Shown: positions 44,943 through 56,672 of the stretch, one piece after another
How positions within the stretch are numbered: the first letter of the stretch is position 1
Layout: every line of letters begins with the position of its first letter
Source: DASWOJ01 sp964242415
GTDB taxonomy: Bacteria; Pseudomonadota; Alphaproteobacteria; Acetobacterales; Acetobacteraceae
Assembly (NCBI GenBank): GCA_964242415.1
Contig: CAXTAT010000008.1
Location: 1-64,000 of the forward strand
Reading direction: 5' to 3'
Length of the DNA stretch: 64,000 nucleotides
The notes under the pieces: model-generated
Seen by the model: only the letters and a program-made list of their open reading frames with translations
The model's database searches: none
Told to the model about the DNA's origin: nothing
Translations under genes and position numbers: made by a program

Positions 44943-46268
44943 CTAGCTGCCGGGCATGGCCAGGCTCATCGGCGCGGGCTGCACGATGTGGGAGCCGCCC
45001 TTGTCGATCTCGAAGATCGCCAGCCCGCGCCGCACCTGTCCGTCCGGCAGCAGGCTGAACAGGCCGTCGGCCCCGGTGAAGCCCTGTCCCCGGGTCAGCG
45101 CCGGGCCGGCAAAGCCGATGTTGTCGGCGACGGCCCGGGCCACCCCGGCGGCGTCGAAGGCGATGTCGGTCAGCTCACGCGGGGGCGCACCGTATTTGGC
45201 GGCGTATTGCTGCTCATAGGCCGCGCGCGACGCCGGGTCCGGCGCGGCGTACCAGGCGCCGGACAGCGCGCCGAGCTGCGCTCCCTCACGTGCCCAGGTG
45301 GCCGGCCCGAGGATGCGGACCTGGCCGGGTCCGATGTCGTAGAACGTCAGCAACGGCCCGGCCTTGCCCAACACCGGCCCGCTGGCGCCGAGCAGCAGCG
45401 CGTCGATGGGCGGCGGTGGCGGTGCGTCCGGCATGGCGGCTGCGCCGGGCGGCATGGCGGCTGCGCCAGGCAGCGTATCGGCTGCGCCGGGCGATGTGGC
45501 GGCCGGATCGGCTGCGGCGTTGGGATCGGGCGGTGCGGCATGGGCGGCGCGTTGCCGGGCCTCGATGGCGCCGCGACGCGAGGCATAGTCCGCAACAGTC
45601 TTGAGCGAAGCCGTCAGCCCGGGGAAGCTGTTGGCGTAGCGTTCCACCCGCGGCGGCGGCAGGCTGGCCTCCGCCGCCGCCGCCGTCATGCCGCTGGCCA
45701 GGGCGTCGCCGAACGGGTTGCTGGGCACGACGGCGGCGAGGCGGGTCTTGCCCTCCGCACGGACGGCCAGCACCAGGCGGCGCACCTGCTGCCCCGGGGT
45801 GATGCCCAGGGTCCAGACGCCGGGCTGCGCCTTGGTCACGTCGGAGGTGAAGGCCAGCACCGGCACGCCGGCCGCCACGGCGAGGGGGGCGACGGCGCCG
45901 GTCTCCGCGGCGGTCAGCGGCCCCAGGATGATGCCGGCGCCGCCCGCCAGGGCCGCCCGTGCCGCATCCGCCGCGCCAGCCGGGGTGCCGGCGGTGTCGC
46001 GGGCGTCGAGCGGCGGGCTGCCGGGCTGCGACAGCGAGAGTTGGGCGGCGCGCAGCAGGGCCTGGCCCACGTCGGCATTTGGGCCGGTCAACGGCAGCAG
46101 GATGGACACGCGGTGCCCCGGCACGTCGCCACCCGGCGCGGCCCGCGAAGGCCCGCCGGCCGCGTTGAGGCCGATGGGCTGGTTATAGCCCCCGGCGTTC
46201 GGGTCGGCTACGCAGGCAGCCAGGCCGGTTGCGGCCACCAGGAGCGTGAATGCCCGACCCCATGCCAC
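44943..46268 (-). CDS. LpoA-like penicillin-binding-protein activator lipoprotein
   Basis: 441 residues from a GTG giving a lipoprotein signal AWGRAFTLLVAATGLAAC, with the lipobox LAAC. The mature part is a type-1 periplasmic-binding fold: HRVSILLPLTGPNADVGQAL, then GAGIILGPLTAAETGAVAPL and AGVPVLAFTSDVTKAQPGVW. A Pro/Ala-rich insert with APPPP (residues about 260-310) interrupts the domain. It probably activates a bifunctional peptidoglycan synthase from the outer membrane. Its start overlaps the divergent rsmI start. Confidence 0.78.
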   Translation of the reverse strand: MAWGRAFTLLVAATGLAACVADPNAGGYNQPIGLNAAGGPSRAAPGGDVPGHRVSILLPLTGPNADVGQALLRAAQLSLSQPGSPPLDARDTAGTPAGAADAARAALAGGAGIILGPLTAAETGAVAPLAVAAGVPVLAFTSDVTKAQPGVWTLGITPGQQVRRLVLAVRAEGKTRLAAVVPSNPFGDALASGMTAAAAEASLPPPRVERYANSFPGLTASLKTVADYASRRGAIEARQRAAHAAPPDPNAAADPAATSPGAADTLPGAAAMPPGAAAMPDAPPPPPIDALLLGASGPVLGKAGPLLTFYDIGPGQVRILGPATWAREGAQLGALSGAWYAAPDPASRAAYEQQYAAKYGAPPRELTDIAFDAAGVARAVADNIGFAGPALTRGQGFTGADGLFSLLPDGQVRRGLAIFEIDKGGSHIVQPAPMSLAMPGS

Positions 46269-47290
46269 CTGCCCCGATGACGCCCGACCTGATGACGCCC
46301 GGCCTGATGACGCCCGGCCTGATGAGGACTGGCCTGATGAGGACTGGGCCCGTGCTGCCCGGCCCGAGCCTACAAGAACCATCGGCTGACCCCTCCGAGG
46401 ATGATCCAACGCTGGACCGGTCCGCCCCTATAGCACCGGGACTCGTTCTAGTGGCCACTCCTATTGGCAACCTTGCAGATATGTCACATCGCGCCATCGA
46501 CGCCCTGCGCGGCGCCGACCTGGTGCTGTGCGAGGACACCCGGCAGACGGCCCGGCTGCTGATGCACTACGGCATCGAGGCCCATACGTCGCCGTTGCAC
46601 GAATATAACGAGGAAGGGCGTATTCCGGGGCTGCTGGAGCAGCTCGGCCGGGGCGGGCGGATCGCGCTGGTGTCGGATGCCGGGACGCCGCTGGTGTCCG
46701 ATCCGGGGTTCCGGTTGGTGCGGGCGGCGTTGGCGGCGGGGGTGGCGGTGTCGGCCATTCCCGGGCCGAATGCGGCGGTGTTGGCGCTGGTGCTGTCCGG
46801 CCTGCCGCCGCAGCCGTTCCTGTTCCTGGGTTTCCCGCCGCCGCGGTCCGCCGCCCGCTTGGCCGCGTTTGGCCGGCTGCGTGCGGCGGAGCGGGCGGGG
46901 CTGTCGGCGACCCTGCTGTGGCACGAGGCGCCGCACCGGTTGGCGGAGACCTTGGCCGACCTGGCGACCAGCTTCGGCGACAGGCCGGCGGCGGTGGCGC
47001 GGGAGCTGACCAAGCGGTTCGAGGAGGTGCGGCGCGGCAGCTTGCCGGACCTGGCCGGGCATTATGCGACCGCGGCGGCCCGTGGGGAGATCACCCTGGT
47101 GGTCGGCCCGGCACCTGATGAGCCGGATGCCGAGGACCTGGATGGGCAACTGCGCCGGGCCTTGCAGGGCAACAGCCTGAAGGACGCTGCGGCGATGGTT
47201 GCCGCGGCGACCGGGCTGCCGCGCAAGACGGTGTACGCCCGGGCACTGGCGCTTGCTTCTCCCTCTCCCTCCGGGGGAGGGCCGGGGTGA
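46250..47290 (+). CDS. rsmI: 16S rRNA 2'-O-methyltransferase RsmI
   Basis: 346 residues. AGGAG five bases before the ATG supports this start. The first 60 residues are extra, including five-residue repeats (MTPGL, MRTGL). The enzyme begins at GLVLVATPIGNLADMSHRAI, then LVLCEDTRQTARLLMHYGI, VSDAGTPLVSDPGFRLV and ELTKRFEEVRRG. It methylates the ribose of a cytidine in 16S rRNA. The last residues, SPSPSGGGPG, and the stop codon come from a family-A repeat. Confidence 0.93.
   Translation: MPDPMPPAPMTPDLMTPGLMTPGLMRTGLMRTGPVLPGPSLQEPSADPSEDDPTLDRSAPIAPGLVLVATPIGNLADMSHRAIDALRGADLVLCEDTRQTARLLMHYGIEAHTSPLHEYNEEGRIPGLLEQLGRGGRIALVSDAGTPLVSDPGFRLVRAALAAGVAVSAIPGPNAAVLALVLSGLPPQPFLFLGFPPPRSAARLAAFGRLRAAERAGLSATLLWHEAPHRLAETLADLATSFGDRPAAVARELTKRFEEVRRGSLPDLAGHYATAAARGEITLVVGPAPDEPDAEDLDGQLRRALQGNSLKDAAAMVAAATGLPRKTVYARALALASPSPSGGGPG
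46276..46350. repeat. 15-bp tandem repeat, five units
   Basis: Five units of GATGACGCCCGGCCT (the last two diverge to GATGAGGACTGG), at 46276, 46291, 46306, 46321 and 46336. They encode MTPGL/MRTGL repeats in RsmI. Confidence 0.85.
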
Positions 47291-47297
47291 GGGAGGC
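47256..47297. repeat. family-A repeat at the end of rsmI
   Basis: CTCCCTCTCCC...GGGAGGGCCGGGGTGAGG. It supplies the last codons and the TGA of rsmI. Confidence 0.8.
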
Positions 47298-47611
47298 TTG
47301 GGTGCGGGACGGGGAACGTCGCGGAGAGGGTCGCAACGGGTGGGACCGTGCTTGCCCGCCCCGTAGGCGATTGCTTAGGCGGGCCAGCTTGTGCCCTGAG
47401 CGCTGCCGTCGTTGCGAGGTGCGCTCGTGATGCGGCATAGGGGCTGGGAGAGCTGCGCTGGCGGACTCCTATGCCACGCCGCAAGCGCGGCTTGCAGTGA
47501 TGGCGCCGGTATATCCGGTCGAGGCGGCCCATAGTTGACCTAAGTTGGCGCTCACCCCCTCACCCCGGCCCTCTCCCGTAGGGAGAGGGAGCAGGCAGGC
47601 GGGCGGGCGGG
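47298..47611. repeat. intergenic stretch with family-B copy 2 and a family-A copy
   Basis: No gene. A diverged family-B inverted repeat lies at 47408-47501 (GTTGCGAG at one end, CTTGCAGTGAT at the other) and a family-A copy at 47552-47596. Confidence 0.7.
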
Positions 47612-49024
47612 TCAGCGGCCGCTGATGATGCGGTCCACCAGTTGCTTCACCGTCGGTATGAACCCGTTGGAGTAGAATGGGTCGCTCGCAAACCGGTAGG
47701 CGTTGTGGCCGCTGAACATGAGCTGGTGCTCGATGGCTTCCGGCGTCTGGTCGTCCCGCCGCACCGATTGCAGCGTCTTCTGGATGCAGAAGCTGCGCGG
47801 GTCGGCCTTCTTGCCGTTGGAGTAGTCGGGTTCGTGCTGGCTCCAGTTGCTGAACCGGCACACGCTCAGGCAGCCCATGCAGGACACCTGGTCGTCGGTG
47901 ATCTGCGCCGCCCGCTCGGGGGTTACGAAGATCAGCGTGCTGTCCGGCGTACGCAGCGCCTCGGTGAAGCCGCGGACGATCCAGCCCTCGACGTTGAACA
48001 GGTCCTGCGGCGTCAGGTACACCGCGCGCTTGCGGGGACCGATGCCCAGGACGGCGACGTGCTCGCCCATCGGCTCGGTGGTGTAGGCGACCTGGTGATC
48101 GCCGCGTTCGCGCAACTCGCCGATGAAGCCGTTGTTGACGGCGCTGGAGTAGAAGCCGGTCGGGCTGAACTTGTTCAGGAAGACGTCGCCTGCCTTGAGG
48201 CTGAGCAGCCGGGTCTTCCAGGCGTCGCTGATCGGGCTTTCCTTGGTCAGCAACGGGCGGGTGCCGAACTGGAAGGCGATCGGGCCGAGGTCGGGGTTGT
48301 CGATCCAATCCTCCCACTCCTCCAGCCACCACACGCCGCCGGCCATGATGATCGGGGTCTGGTCCAGGCCGAACGTCCGCATCAGCTTGCGCAGCGCCAG
48401 CACGCGGGGGAAGGGGTCCTCCGGCTTGGTCGGGTCCTCGCCGTTGGACAGGCCGTTGTGCCCGCCGGCCAGCCAGGGGTCCTCATACACGACGCCGCCC
48501 AGCAGGGCCGCCGCCTTGGAGTAGGCGCGCTTCCACAGGGCGCTGAACGCGCGGGACGAGGACACGATGGGATAGTAATGCACGCCGAACCGCGCGGCGA
48601 TGTCGGACAGGCGATATGGCATCCCGGCGCCGCAGGTCAGGCCGTTGATCAGGCCCTTGGCACCCTCCAGCACGCCGGTGATGACGCGCTCGGCCCCGCC
48701 CATCTCCCATAGCAGGTTGGCGTGGATGCGGCCGTGGCCGCCGCTGATGTCGTAGGCGCGGCGGGCCTGGTCGATGCCGCCCTTGATGCCGAAGTCGATC
48801 AGCTCCTCATGGCGTTCCCGCCGGGTGCGGCCCTTGTAGGTCTGCGGATCGGGGTTGCCGTCCATGTCGTAGAAGTCGGCGTTGACGGCGCTGAACGTGC
48901 CGGCCCCACCGGCGGCGGCCCAGTGGCCCGACGAGACGCCGGTCGAAACGCCGATGCCCTTGCCGCCCTCGATCAAGGGCAGCACCTCAGCGCCGCCCAT
49001 CATGATCGCGTTGACCGTCTTCAT
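47612..49024 (-). CDS. nitronate monooxygenase-like flavin oxidoreductase
   Basis: 470 residues, TIM-barrel flavoprotein type. MKTVNAIMMGGAEVLPLIEG, GLINGLTCGAGMPYRLSDIA, TPIIMAGGVWWLEEWEDWID and AFQFGTRPLLTKESPISDAW fit the 2-nitropropane-dioxygenase family, with the AGG and GTR phosphate-binding turns. A C-terminal CMGCLSVCRFSNWSQHEP (CxxCxxxC) is unusual for simple nitronate monooxygenases and suggests a metal or Fe-S site. The ATG follows GGAG. Substrate unknown. Confidence 0.75.
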   Translation of the reverse strand: MKTVNAIMMGGAEVLPLIEGGKGIGVSTGVSSGHWAAAGGAGTFSAVNADFYDMDGNPDPQTYKGRTRRERHEELIDFGIKGGIDQARRAYDISGGHGRIHANLLWEMGGAERVITGVLEGAKGLINGLTCGAGMPYRLSDIAARFGVHYYPIVSSSRAFSALWKRAYSKAAALLGGVVYEDPWLAGGHNGLSNGEDPTKPEDPFPRVLALRKLMRTFGLDQTPIIMAGGVWWLEEWEDWIDNPDLGPIAFQFGTRPLLTKESPISDAWKTRLLSLKAGDVFLNKFSPTGFYSSAVNNGFIGELRERGDHQVAYTTEPMGEHVAVLGIGPRKRAVYLTPQDLFNVEGWIVRGFTEALRTPDSTLIFVTPERAAQITDDQVSCMGCLSVCRFSNWSQHEPDYSNGKKADPRSFCIQKTLQSVRRDDQTPEAIEHQLMFSGHNAYRFASDPFYSNGFIPTVKQLVDRIISGR

Positions 49025-49074
49025 CGTCGCTCCGCCCCTTTTCCGTGCGCTGACGCACGCGCCTATACAATAGA

Positions 49075-49109
49075 GGCCGGGCCTGGCATTGCCAGACCCG
49101 GCCCTCGCT
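49075..49109 (-). terminator. terminator of the pnp operon
   Basis: A 13-bp stem with one mismatch (49075-49087 with 49091-49103), 3-base loop, 30 bp after the pnp stop. Five T follow on the plus strand, so it could act in both directions. Confidence 0.7.
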
Positions 49110-49139
49110 TTTTATTACGAACGGTTTCAGGAACGCAAG

Positions 49140-51362
49140 CTACTCGGCGGCGTCGCTTTCGGTCCGCTCACCGCGGCCCCGGCCGCCCTCACGGCCGCCG
49201 AAGTCACGCCCGCCGCCCTCACGGGGACCACCCTCGCGGCCGGGCTTGCTGCCGACCTGCTCGGTGATGTCGGCGCCGGTCGCCTGGTCCACCACGCGCA
49301 TCGACAGCTTGACCTTGCCGCGGTCGTCGAAGCCCAGCACCTTCACCTTCACGGTGTCGCCCTGGTTCACCACGTCGGTCGTCTTGTTGACCCGGTTCTG
49401 CTGCAGCTCGCTGATGTGCACCAGCCCATCCTTGGCGCCGAGGAAGTTCACGAACGCGCCGAAGTCGGCCGTCTTGACCACCTTGCCGTTGTAGATCTTG
49501 CCCACTTCCGGCTCCGCCACGATCCCCTGGATCATGTCGATGGCCTTCTGGCTGGCCTCCTCCGTGGTGGCGGCGATCTTGATGGTGCCGTCGTCCTCGA
49601 TGTCGATCTTGGCGCCGGACTGCTCGACGATGTCGCGGATCACCTTGCCGCCGGTGCCGATCACCTCGCGGATCTTCTCCTTCGGCACCGTGATGACGGT
49701 GATGCGCGGCGCCGTGGCGGCCACGTCGCTGCGGGCGCCCTGGATGGCCTTCGCCATCTCGCCCAGGATGTGCAGCCGGCCCTCGCGCGCCTGCTCCAGC
49801 GCGATCTTCATGATGTCGGCAGTGATGGAGGTGATCTTGATGTCCATTTGCAGGCTGGTGATGCCCTGCTCGCTGCCGGCGACCTTGAAGTCCATGTCGC
49901 CCAGGTAGTCCTCGTCACCCAGGATGTCGGACAGCACGGCAAAGCCGCGGTCCTCCTTGATCAGGCCCATGGCGATGCCCGCGACCGGCCGGAGCAGCGG
50001 CACGCCAGCGTCCATCAGCGCCAGGCTGGTGCCGCAGACGGTGGCCATGCTGCTGCTGCCGTTGCTCTCGGTGATCTCGCTCACGACGCGCATCGTGTAC
50101 GGGAACGTGTCCTTGCCCGGCAGCACCGGGCGCACCGCGCGGTAGGCCAGCTTGCCATGGCCGATCTCGCGCCGGCCCGGGCTGCCCATGCGCCCGGCCT
50201 CGCCGACCGAGTACGGAGGGAAGTTGTAGTGCAGCATGAAGTGCTCGCGCCGCTCCCCTTCGAGGGCGTCGATGATCTGCTCGTCCTGGCCGGTGCCGAG
50301 GGTGGCGACGCACAGGGCCTGCGTCTCCCCGCGGGTGAACAGGGCGCTGCCGTGGGCGCGGGGCAGCACGCCGACCTCGCCGATGATCTGGCGCACGGTC
50401 TTGGTGTCGCGGCCGTCGATGCGGCGGCCGGTGTCGAGGATGGCGTTGCGGACGACGTCGGCCTCAAGCTCCTTGAAGATCAGCTTGGCCTTCTCGGGGT
50501 CCAGGCCCTCCTCGGCCAGGGCGGCCATGGCGGCCTTCTTGGCGTGGCCGACCTTCTCCTGCCGGGCCTGCTTCAGGTGTTCCTGGTAGGCTTCGGCGAG
50601 CGGCGTGCGGGCCAGGGCGTCCACGCGGGACACCAGGCTGGCCTGCTCCGGCGCCGGCTCGGGCAAGGACCACGGCTCCTTGGCGGCGTGCTCGGCCAGC
50701 TCGATGATCGCCTGGATGACGGGCTGCATGTGGGCGTGGCCGAAGGTGACGGCGCCGAGCATCACGTCCTCGGACAGCTCCTGCGCCTCGGACTCCACCA
50801 TCAGCACGCCCTCGGTGGTGCCGGCCAGCACGAGGTCGAGCTTGCTGGTCTTGAGCTGCTCGGCGGTCGGGTTGAGGATGTATTCACCCTGCGAGAAGCC
50901 GACGCGGGCGCCGGCGATGGGGCCGAAGAACGGGATGCCGGACAGGGTCAGCGCGGCGGAGCAGCCGATCATGGCGACCACGTCGGGGTCGTTCTCCATG
51001 TCGTGGCTCAGCACGGTGGCGACGACCTGGACCTCATTACGAAAACCGTGCGGGAACAGGGGGCGGATCGGGCGGTCGATCAGGCGGCTGGTCAGCACCT
51101 CCTTCTCGGACGGGCGGCCCTCGCGCTTGAAGAAGCCGCCGGGGATCTTGCCGGCGGCGAAGGCCTTTTCCTGGTAGTTGACGGTCAGCGGGAAGAAGTC
51201 CTGGCCGGGCTTGGCGCTGCGGACGCCGACGGCGGTGCACAGCACGATGGTGTCGCCGTAGCGGGCCAGCACGGCGCCGTCGGCCTGGCGGGCGATCTTG
51301 CCGGTCTCGAGGATGAGCTTGCGCCCGCCCCAGTCGAGTTCCTTGCGGAAGTAGTTGAACAT
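49140..51362 (-). CDS. pnp: polyribonucleotide nucleotidyltransferase
   Basis: 740 residues starting at MFNYFRKELDWGGRKLILET. Two RNase-PH domains (about 1-215 and 300-530; GKFFKREGRPSEKEVLTSRL-type loop and TNGSSSMATVCGTSLALMDA-like active site segment), an alpha domain between, KH (VPKEKIREVIGTGGKVIRDI) and S1 (VGKIYNGKVVKTADFGAFVN). The tail is Gly/Arg-rich. It degrades RNA 3' to 5' by phosphorolysis. Follows rpsO as in most proteobacteria. Confidence 0.97.
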   Translation of the reverse strand: MFNYFRKELDWGGRKLILETGKIARQADGAVLARYGDTIVLCTAVGVRSAKPGQDFFPLTVNYQEKAFAAGKIPGGFFKREGRPSEKEVLTSRLIDRPIRPLFPHGFRNEVQVVATVLSHDMENDPDVVAMIGCSAALTLSGIPFFGPIAGARVGFSQGEYILNPTAEQLKTSKLDLVLAGTTEGVLMVESEAQELSEDVMLGAVTFGHAHMQPVIQAIIELAEHAAKEPWSLPEPAPEQASLVSRVDALARTPLAEAYQEHLKQARQEKVGHAKKAAMAALAEEGLDPEKAKLIFKELEADVVRNAILDTGRRIDGRDTKTVRQIIGEVGVLPRAHGSALFTRGETQALCVATLGTGQDEQIIDALEGERREHFMLHYNFPPYSVGEAGRMGSPGRREIGHGKLAYRAVRPVLPGKDTFPYTMRVVSEITESNGSSSMATVCGTSLALMDAGVPLLRPVAGIAMGLIKEDRGFAVLSDILGDEDYLGDMDFKVAGSEQGITSLQMDIKITSITADIMKIALEQAREGRLHILGEMAKAIQGARSDVAATAPRITVITVPKEKIREVIGTGGKVIRDIVEQSGAKIDIEDDGTIKIAATTEEASQKAIDMIQGIVAEPEVGKIYNGKVVKTADFGAFVNFLGAKDGLVHISELQQNRVNKTTDVVNQGDTVKVKVLGFDDRGKVKLSMRVVDQATGADITEQVGSKPGREGGPREGGGRDFGGREGGRGRGERTESDAAE

Positions 51363-51563
51363 CGGTGTTGCCTCCAAGGCGCCGAGCAGGCGGGCAGGGT
51401 TCCACGGGGGCGGCGACTCGGGCCACAGGAGGCGGTCTGCACCGGGTGGGGCGCAGCCGCGGCGGGGATCAACCCCCGCTGGCTCGTGTGGCCTGAGGCG
51501 CCGTCGCGGACCGGTCCGGGCCTCGCCAGTGCGGCGGTGCAGGGCGGTTGGCCCTGCGGGTCG

Positions 51564-51589
51564 GCCCGGCGCCACCATTGGCGCCGGGC
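51564..51589 (-). promoter_or_regulatory. pnp leader hairpin
   Basis: An 11-bp perfect stem GCCCGGCGCCA/TGGCGCCGGGC with a 4-base loop between rpsO and pnp, without a T-run. In enterobacteria a leader hairpin here is cut by RNase III for pnp autocontrol; the same role is inferred. Confidence 0.55.
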
Positions 51590-51613
51590 TTGGTATGCAT
51601 GTGGGTCTGCTGG

Positions 51614-51883
51614 TTAGCGGCGCAGCCCCAGCCGGCCGATCAGGGCCTGGTAGCGGGCGTCGTCCTTCTTCTTCAGGTAGTCCAGCAGGCGGCGGCGGCG
51701 GCCGACGAGCATCAGCAGGCCGCGGCGGCTGTGGAAGTCCTTGCTGTGGGTCTTGAGGTGCTCGGTCAGGTTGACGATGCGCTCTGTCGCCAGGGCAACC
51801 TGAACCTCGGGGCTGCCGGTGTCGGCGGCGCCTTGGGCGTACTCTTGGACGAGCGTCGTGCGACGCTCCGCGGTAATCGACAT
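51614..51883 (-). CDS. rpsO: 30S ribosomal protein S15
   Basis: 89 residues, exact family length. MSITAERRTTLVQEYAQGAA, DTGSPEVQVALATERIVNLT, HLKTHSKDFHSRRGLLMLVG and RRRRLLDYLKKKD are the classic S15 segments that bind 16S rRNA. It lies between truB and pnp. Confidence 0.98.
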   Translation of the reverse strand: MSITAERRTTLVQEYAQGAADTGSPEVQVALATERIVNLTEHLKTHSKDFHSRRGLLMLVGRRRRLLDYLKKKDDARYQALIGRLGLRR

Positions 51884-51905
51884 CGGGGTTCTCCAGTCGG
51901 GGGGG

Positions 51906-52826
51906 TTACAGGAGGCGTTCCGGCTTGAGCCACCCCTCATGCAGGCGGCATAGGCCGATCACGCGCCCCCCCGCCATGGCACGGGCCAAGCCCCCATCGG
52001 GGTCGGCCGTCGGTGGAATGCGGCCCATCAGGTCAACCAGGTTGATTGGCTGTCCTTGGGATAGGCCGAAGGCCTCCGCCTCGGTCAAGGCCAGCGCCGG
52101 GATGTCGGCCAGCGCGGTCAGAACCGGAAGCAGGAGGTCCGGGGAAGCCGCTGCGTTGTCCGCTTCGCGCACGCATTTGTCCAGGGAAATCGCCTGGGCC
52201 TCGGTGAAGGGGCCGACGCGCAGGCGGCGCAGGGCGGCGACGTGGCCCAGGGCGCCGCACGCCTGCGCCAGGTCGCGCGCCAGGCTGCGCATGTAGACGC
52301 CCTTGCCGGATTGCACCTCGAAGACGGCGGTGTCCCTGTCGGTGCGCTCGACCAGGGTGAAGCGGTCCACTCGGGCGGGGCGAGGGGGGAGGTCGGGGGG
52401 GCGGCCGTCGCGGGCCATGTCGTAGGCGCGCTCGCCGTCTACCTTGATGGCGGAATAGACGGGGGGGACCTGCATGATGTCGCCGATGAAGGCGGGGAGG
52501 GCGGCGTTGATCTGCGCGTCGGTGGGGCGGGCCGGGGAGGTGGCGACCGTCTTGCCGTCGGCGTCGTCGGTGTCGCGGGCGTCGCCCAGGCGCAGGGTGA
52601 AGCGGTACAGCTTGGTGCCGTCCATGACGTAGGGCACCGTCTTGGTGGCGTTGCCGAACGCCACGGGGAGCACGCCGGTCGCCAAGGGGTCCAGGGTGCC
52701 GCCGTGGCCGGCCTTTTGCGCGTCGAAGCCGCGGCGGACGCGGTTGACCACGTCCGTGCTGGTCATGCCCGGCGGCTTATCGACGATCAGCCACCCGTTG
52801 AGCGGGCGGCCCTGCTTGCGGCGCAT
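51906..52826 (-). CDS. truB: tRNA pseudouridine-55 synthase
   Basis: 306 residues from MRRKQGRPLNGWLIVDKPPG, with AAGGA upstream; the frame is open a little further. The catalytic aspartate lies in GHGGTLDPLATGVLPVAFGN. Other family segments are MQVPPVYSAIKVDGERAYDM and GVYMRSLARDLAQACGALGH. It makes the T-loop pseudouridine in tRNAs. Confidence 0.96.
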   Translation of the reverse strand: MRRKQGRPLNGWLIVDKPPGMTSTDVVNRVRRGFDAQKAGHGGTLDPLATGVLPVAFGNATKTVPYVMDGTKLYRFTLRLGDARDTDDADGKTVATSPARPTDAQINAALPAFIGDIMQVPPVYSAIKVDGERAYDMARDGRPPDLPPRPARVDRFTLVERTDRDTAVFEVQSGKGVYMRSLARDLAQACGALGHVAALRRLRVGPFTEAQAISLDKCVREADNAAASPDLLLPVLTALADIPALALTEAEAFGLSQGQPINLVDLMGRIPPTADPDGGLARAMAGGRVIGLCRLHEGWLKPERLL

Positions 52827-52863
52827 CTTTGTTCCTTGGATTGAGGTGTTCACTGACAACCCC

Positions 52864-53382
52864 TTATGAGTTGCCAGGACTTACGTTCTTCTGTAGAATT
52901 TTCATAAGTTGAACTAGGCCCAACCGCTTGACACTGTAAATGTCGGGTATGAATAGCTCAGGGTTGCCGTTTCCTGCTTGCGTGCTGAGCTTGACGCCCC
53001 AAGAGCTACCTCTAGTCACTCCTCGATACTTCTCGCCGATTGATGTCACTAACGGCCATGGCAGATATCGCTTGACTAGAATATGCCGCATGAGAATCCC
53101 TTTGGAATCCATCCGCAAATAGGAGGTGCCTGGAAAGCTACCAGCCAGCAAGACCACTCCCAATAGGAAGGTAAAGATAGAAGTCAGACCGACGAGAAGA
53201 CCGACAAAGACCCCAGAACCCCGAGCGCTACCAGCCATCATTGCGGCCAGGAACAATACTGCCATCCCATAGATTGCGTAGCTAATGCGTTGCCACGTAC
53301 GTAGCTTCAAGATAATCGGTTCATCAGCTTTCTTGCAAGATGCTGCATCAGGATAGTCCTCGTCCTGAAAACCACATTCCAT
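52864..53382 (-). CDS. unknown membrane protein, AT-rich intruder in the operon
   Basis: 172 residues: a polar head with two Cys, two membrane spans (about 35-52 and 57-82), then a soluble beta-rich domain (MRHILVKRYLPWPLVTSIGE, KLSTQAGNGNPELFIPDIYS) that resembles membrane-linked bacterial PH-like proteins. The gene and its flanks are far richer in A and T than the operon around it, and it sits between rbfA and truB, which are normally adjacent. It is probably a recent insertion. Function unknown. Confidence 0.6.
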   Translation of the reverse strand: MECGFQDEDYPDAASCKKADEPIILKLRTWQRISYAIYGMAVLFLAAMMAGSARGSGVFVGLLVGLTSIFTFLLGVVLLAGSFPGTSYLRMDSKGILMRHILVKRYLPWPLVTSIGEKYRGVTRGSSWGVKLSTQAGNGNPELFIPDIYSVKRLGLVQLMKILQKNVSPGNS

Positions 53383-53999
53383 GCTTTTATTATCAAAGCC
53401 TCTTGTTAATCTGACGCGCCGTTATAAGCCCAGTGTTAATCGGATACCTCTTTTACGACCATGATGCTAGAACGGAGTCGCTCGCCTACTTTTCCAATCT
53501 AGATAACGTTGCATTTATGGGAGAGAAGGTGTGTCCTCTCGTTCGTCCACTGGTGCGGATGACGTCAGATCGCGCGCCACTTCCGGTGCCCGCAACAACG
53601 CATCCACGTGCATCGCATAGTCCAGCGTCGTGTCAGGCTGGAAGCTGATGGCCGGGGCAATCCGCAGCCGCATTTCGTGCGCAACCTGCGTCCGCAACCA
53701 CGGCGCTACCCGCTTCAACGCCGGCAGCAAGGCGTCGATGTCCGTCCGCCCCAGCCGCGCCACGAACGCGGTCGCATTCTTGAGGTCCGGACTGATCCGC
53801 ACCTCCGTCACCGTCACCCGGGCATCCGCCATGTCGGGGTCACGGAACTGCCCGCGCAGGAAGATGGCCGACAGCACATGCCGGATTTCCTCCGACACGC
53901 GCAGTTGCCGCTGGGTCGGCGCCTTGGCGACGCCGCCCCGCTTCGCCGCCGGGCGAGGCTTGGCAGTGCCCCGCTCCGGCTCCCGGCCCGGCTTCGTCT

Positions 54000-56672
<2,673 letters not shown>

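Noticed and set aside
43545..46280. Long plus-strand open frame opposite phoR and the LpoA-like gene
   Set aside because: No domain; both minus-strand genes have clear signal and catalytic motifs.
49089..51617. Long plus-strand open frame opposite pnp
   Set aside because: Shadow of PNPase; Leu/Gly/His/Asp-rich with no motif.
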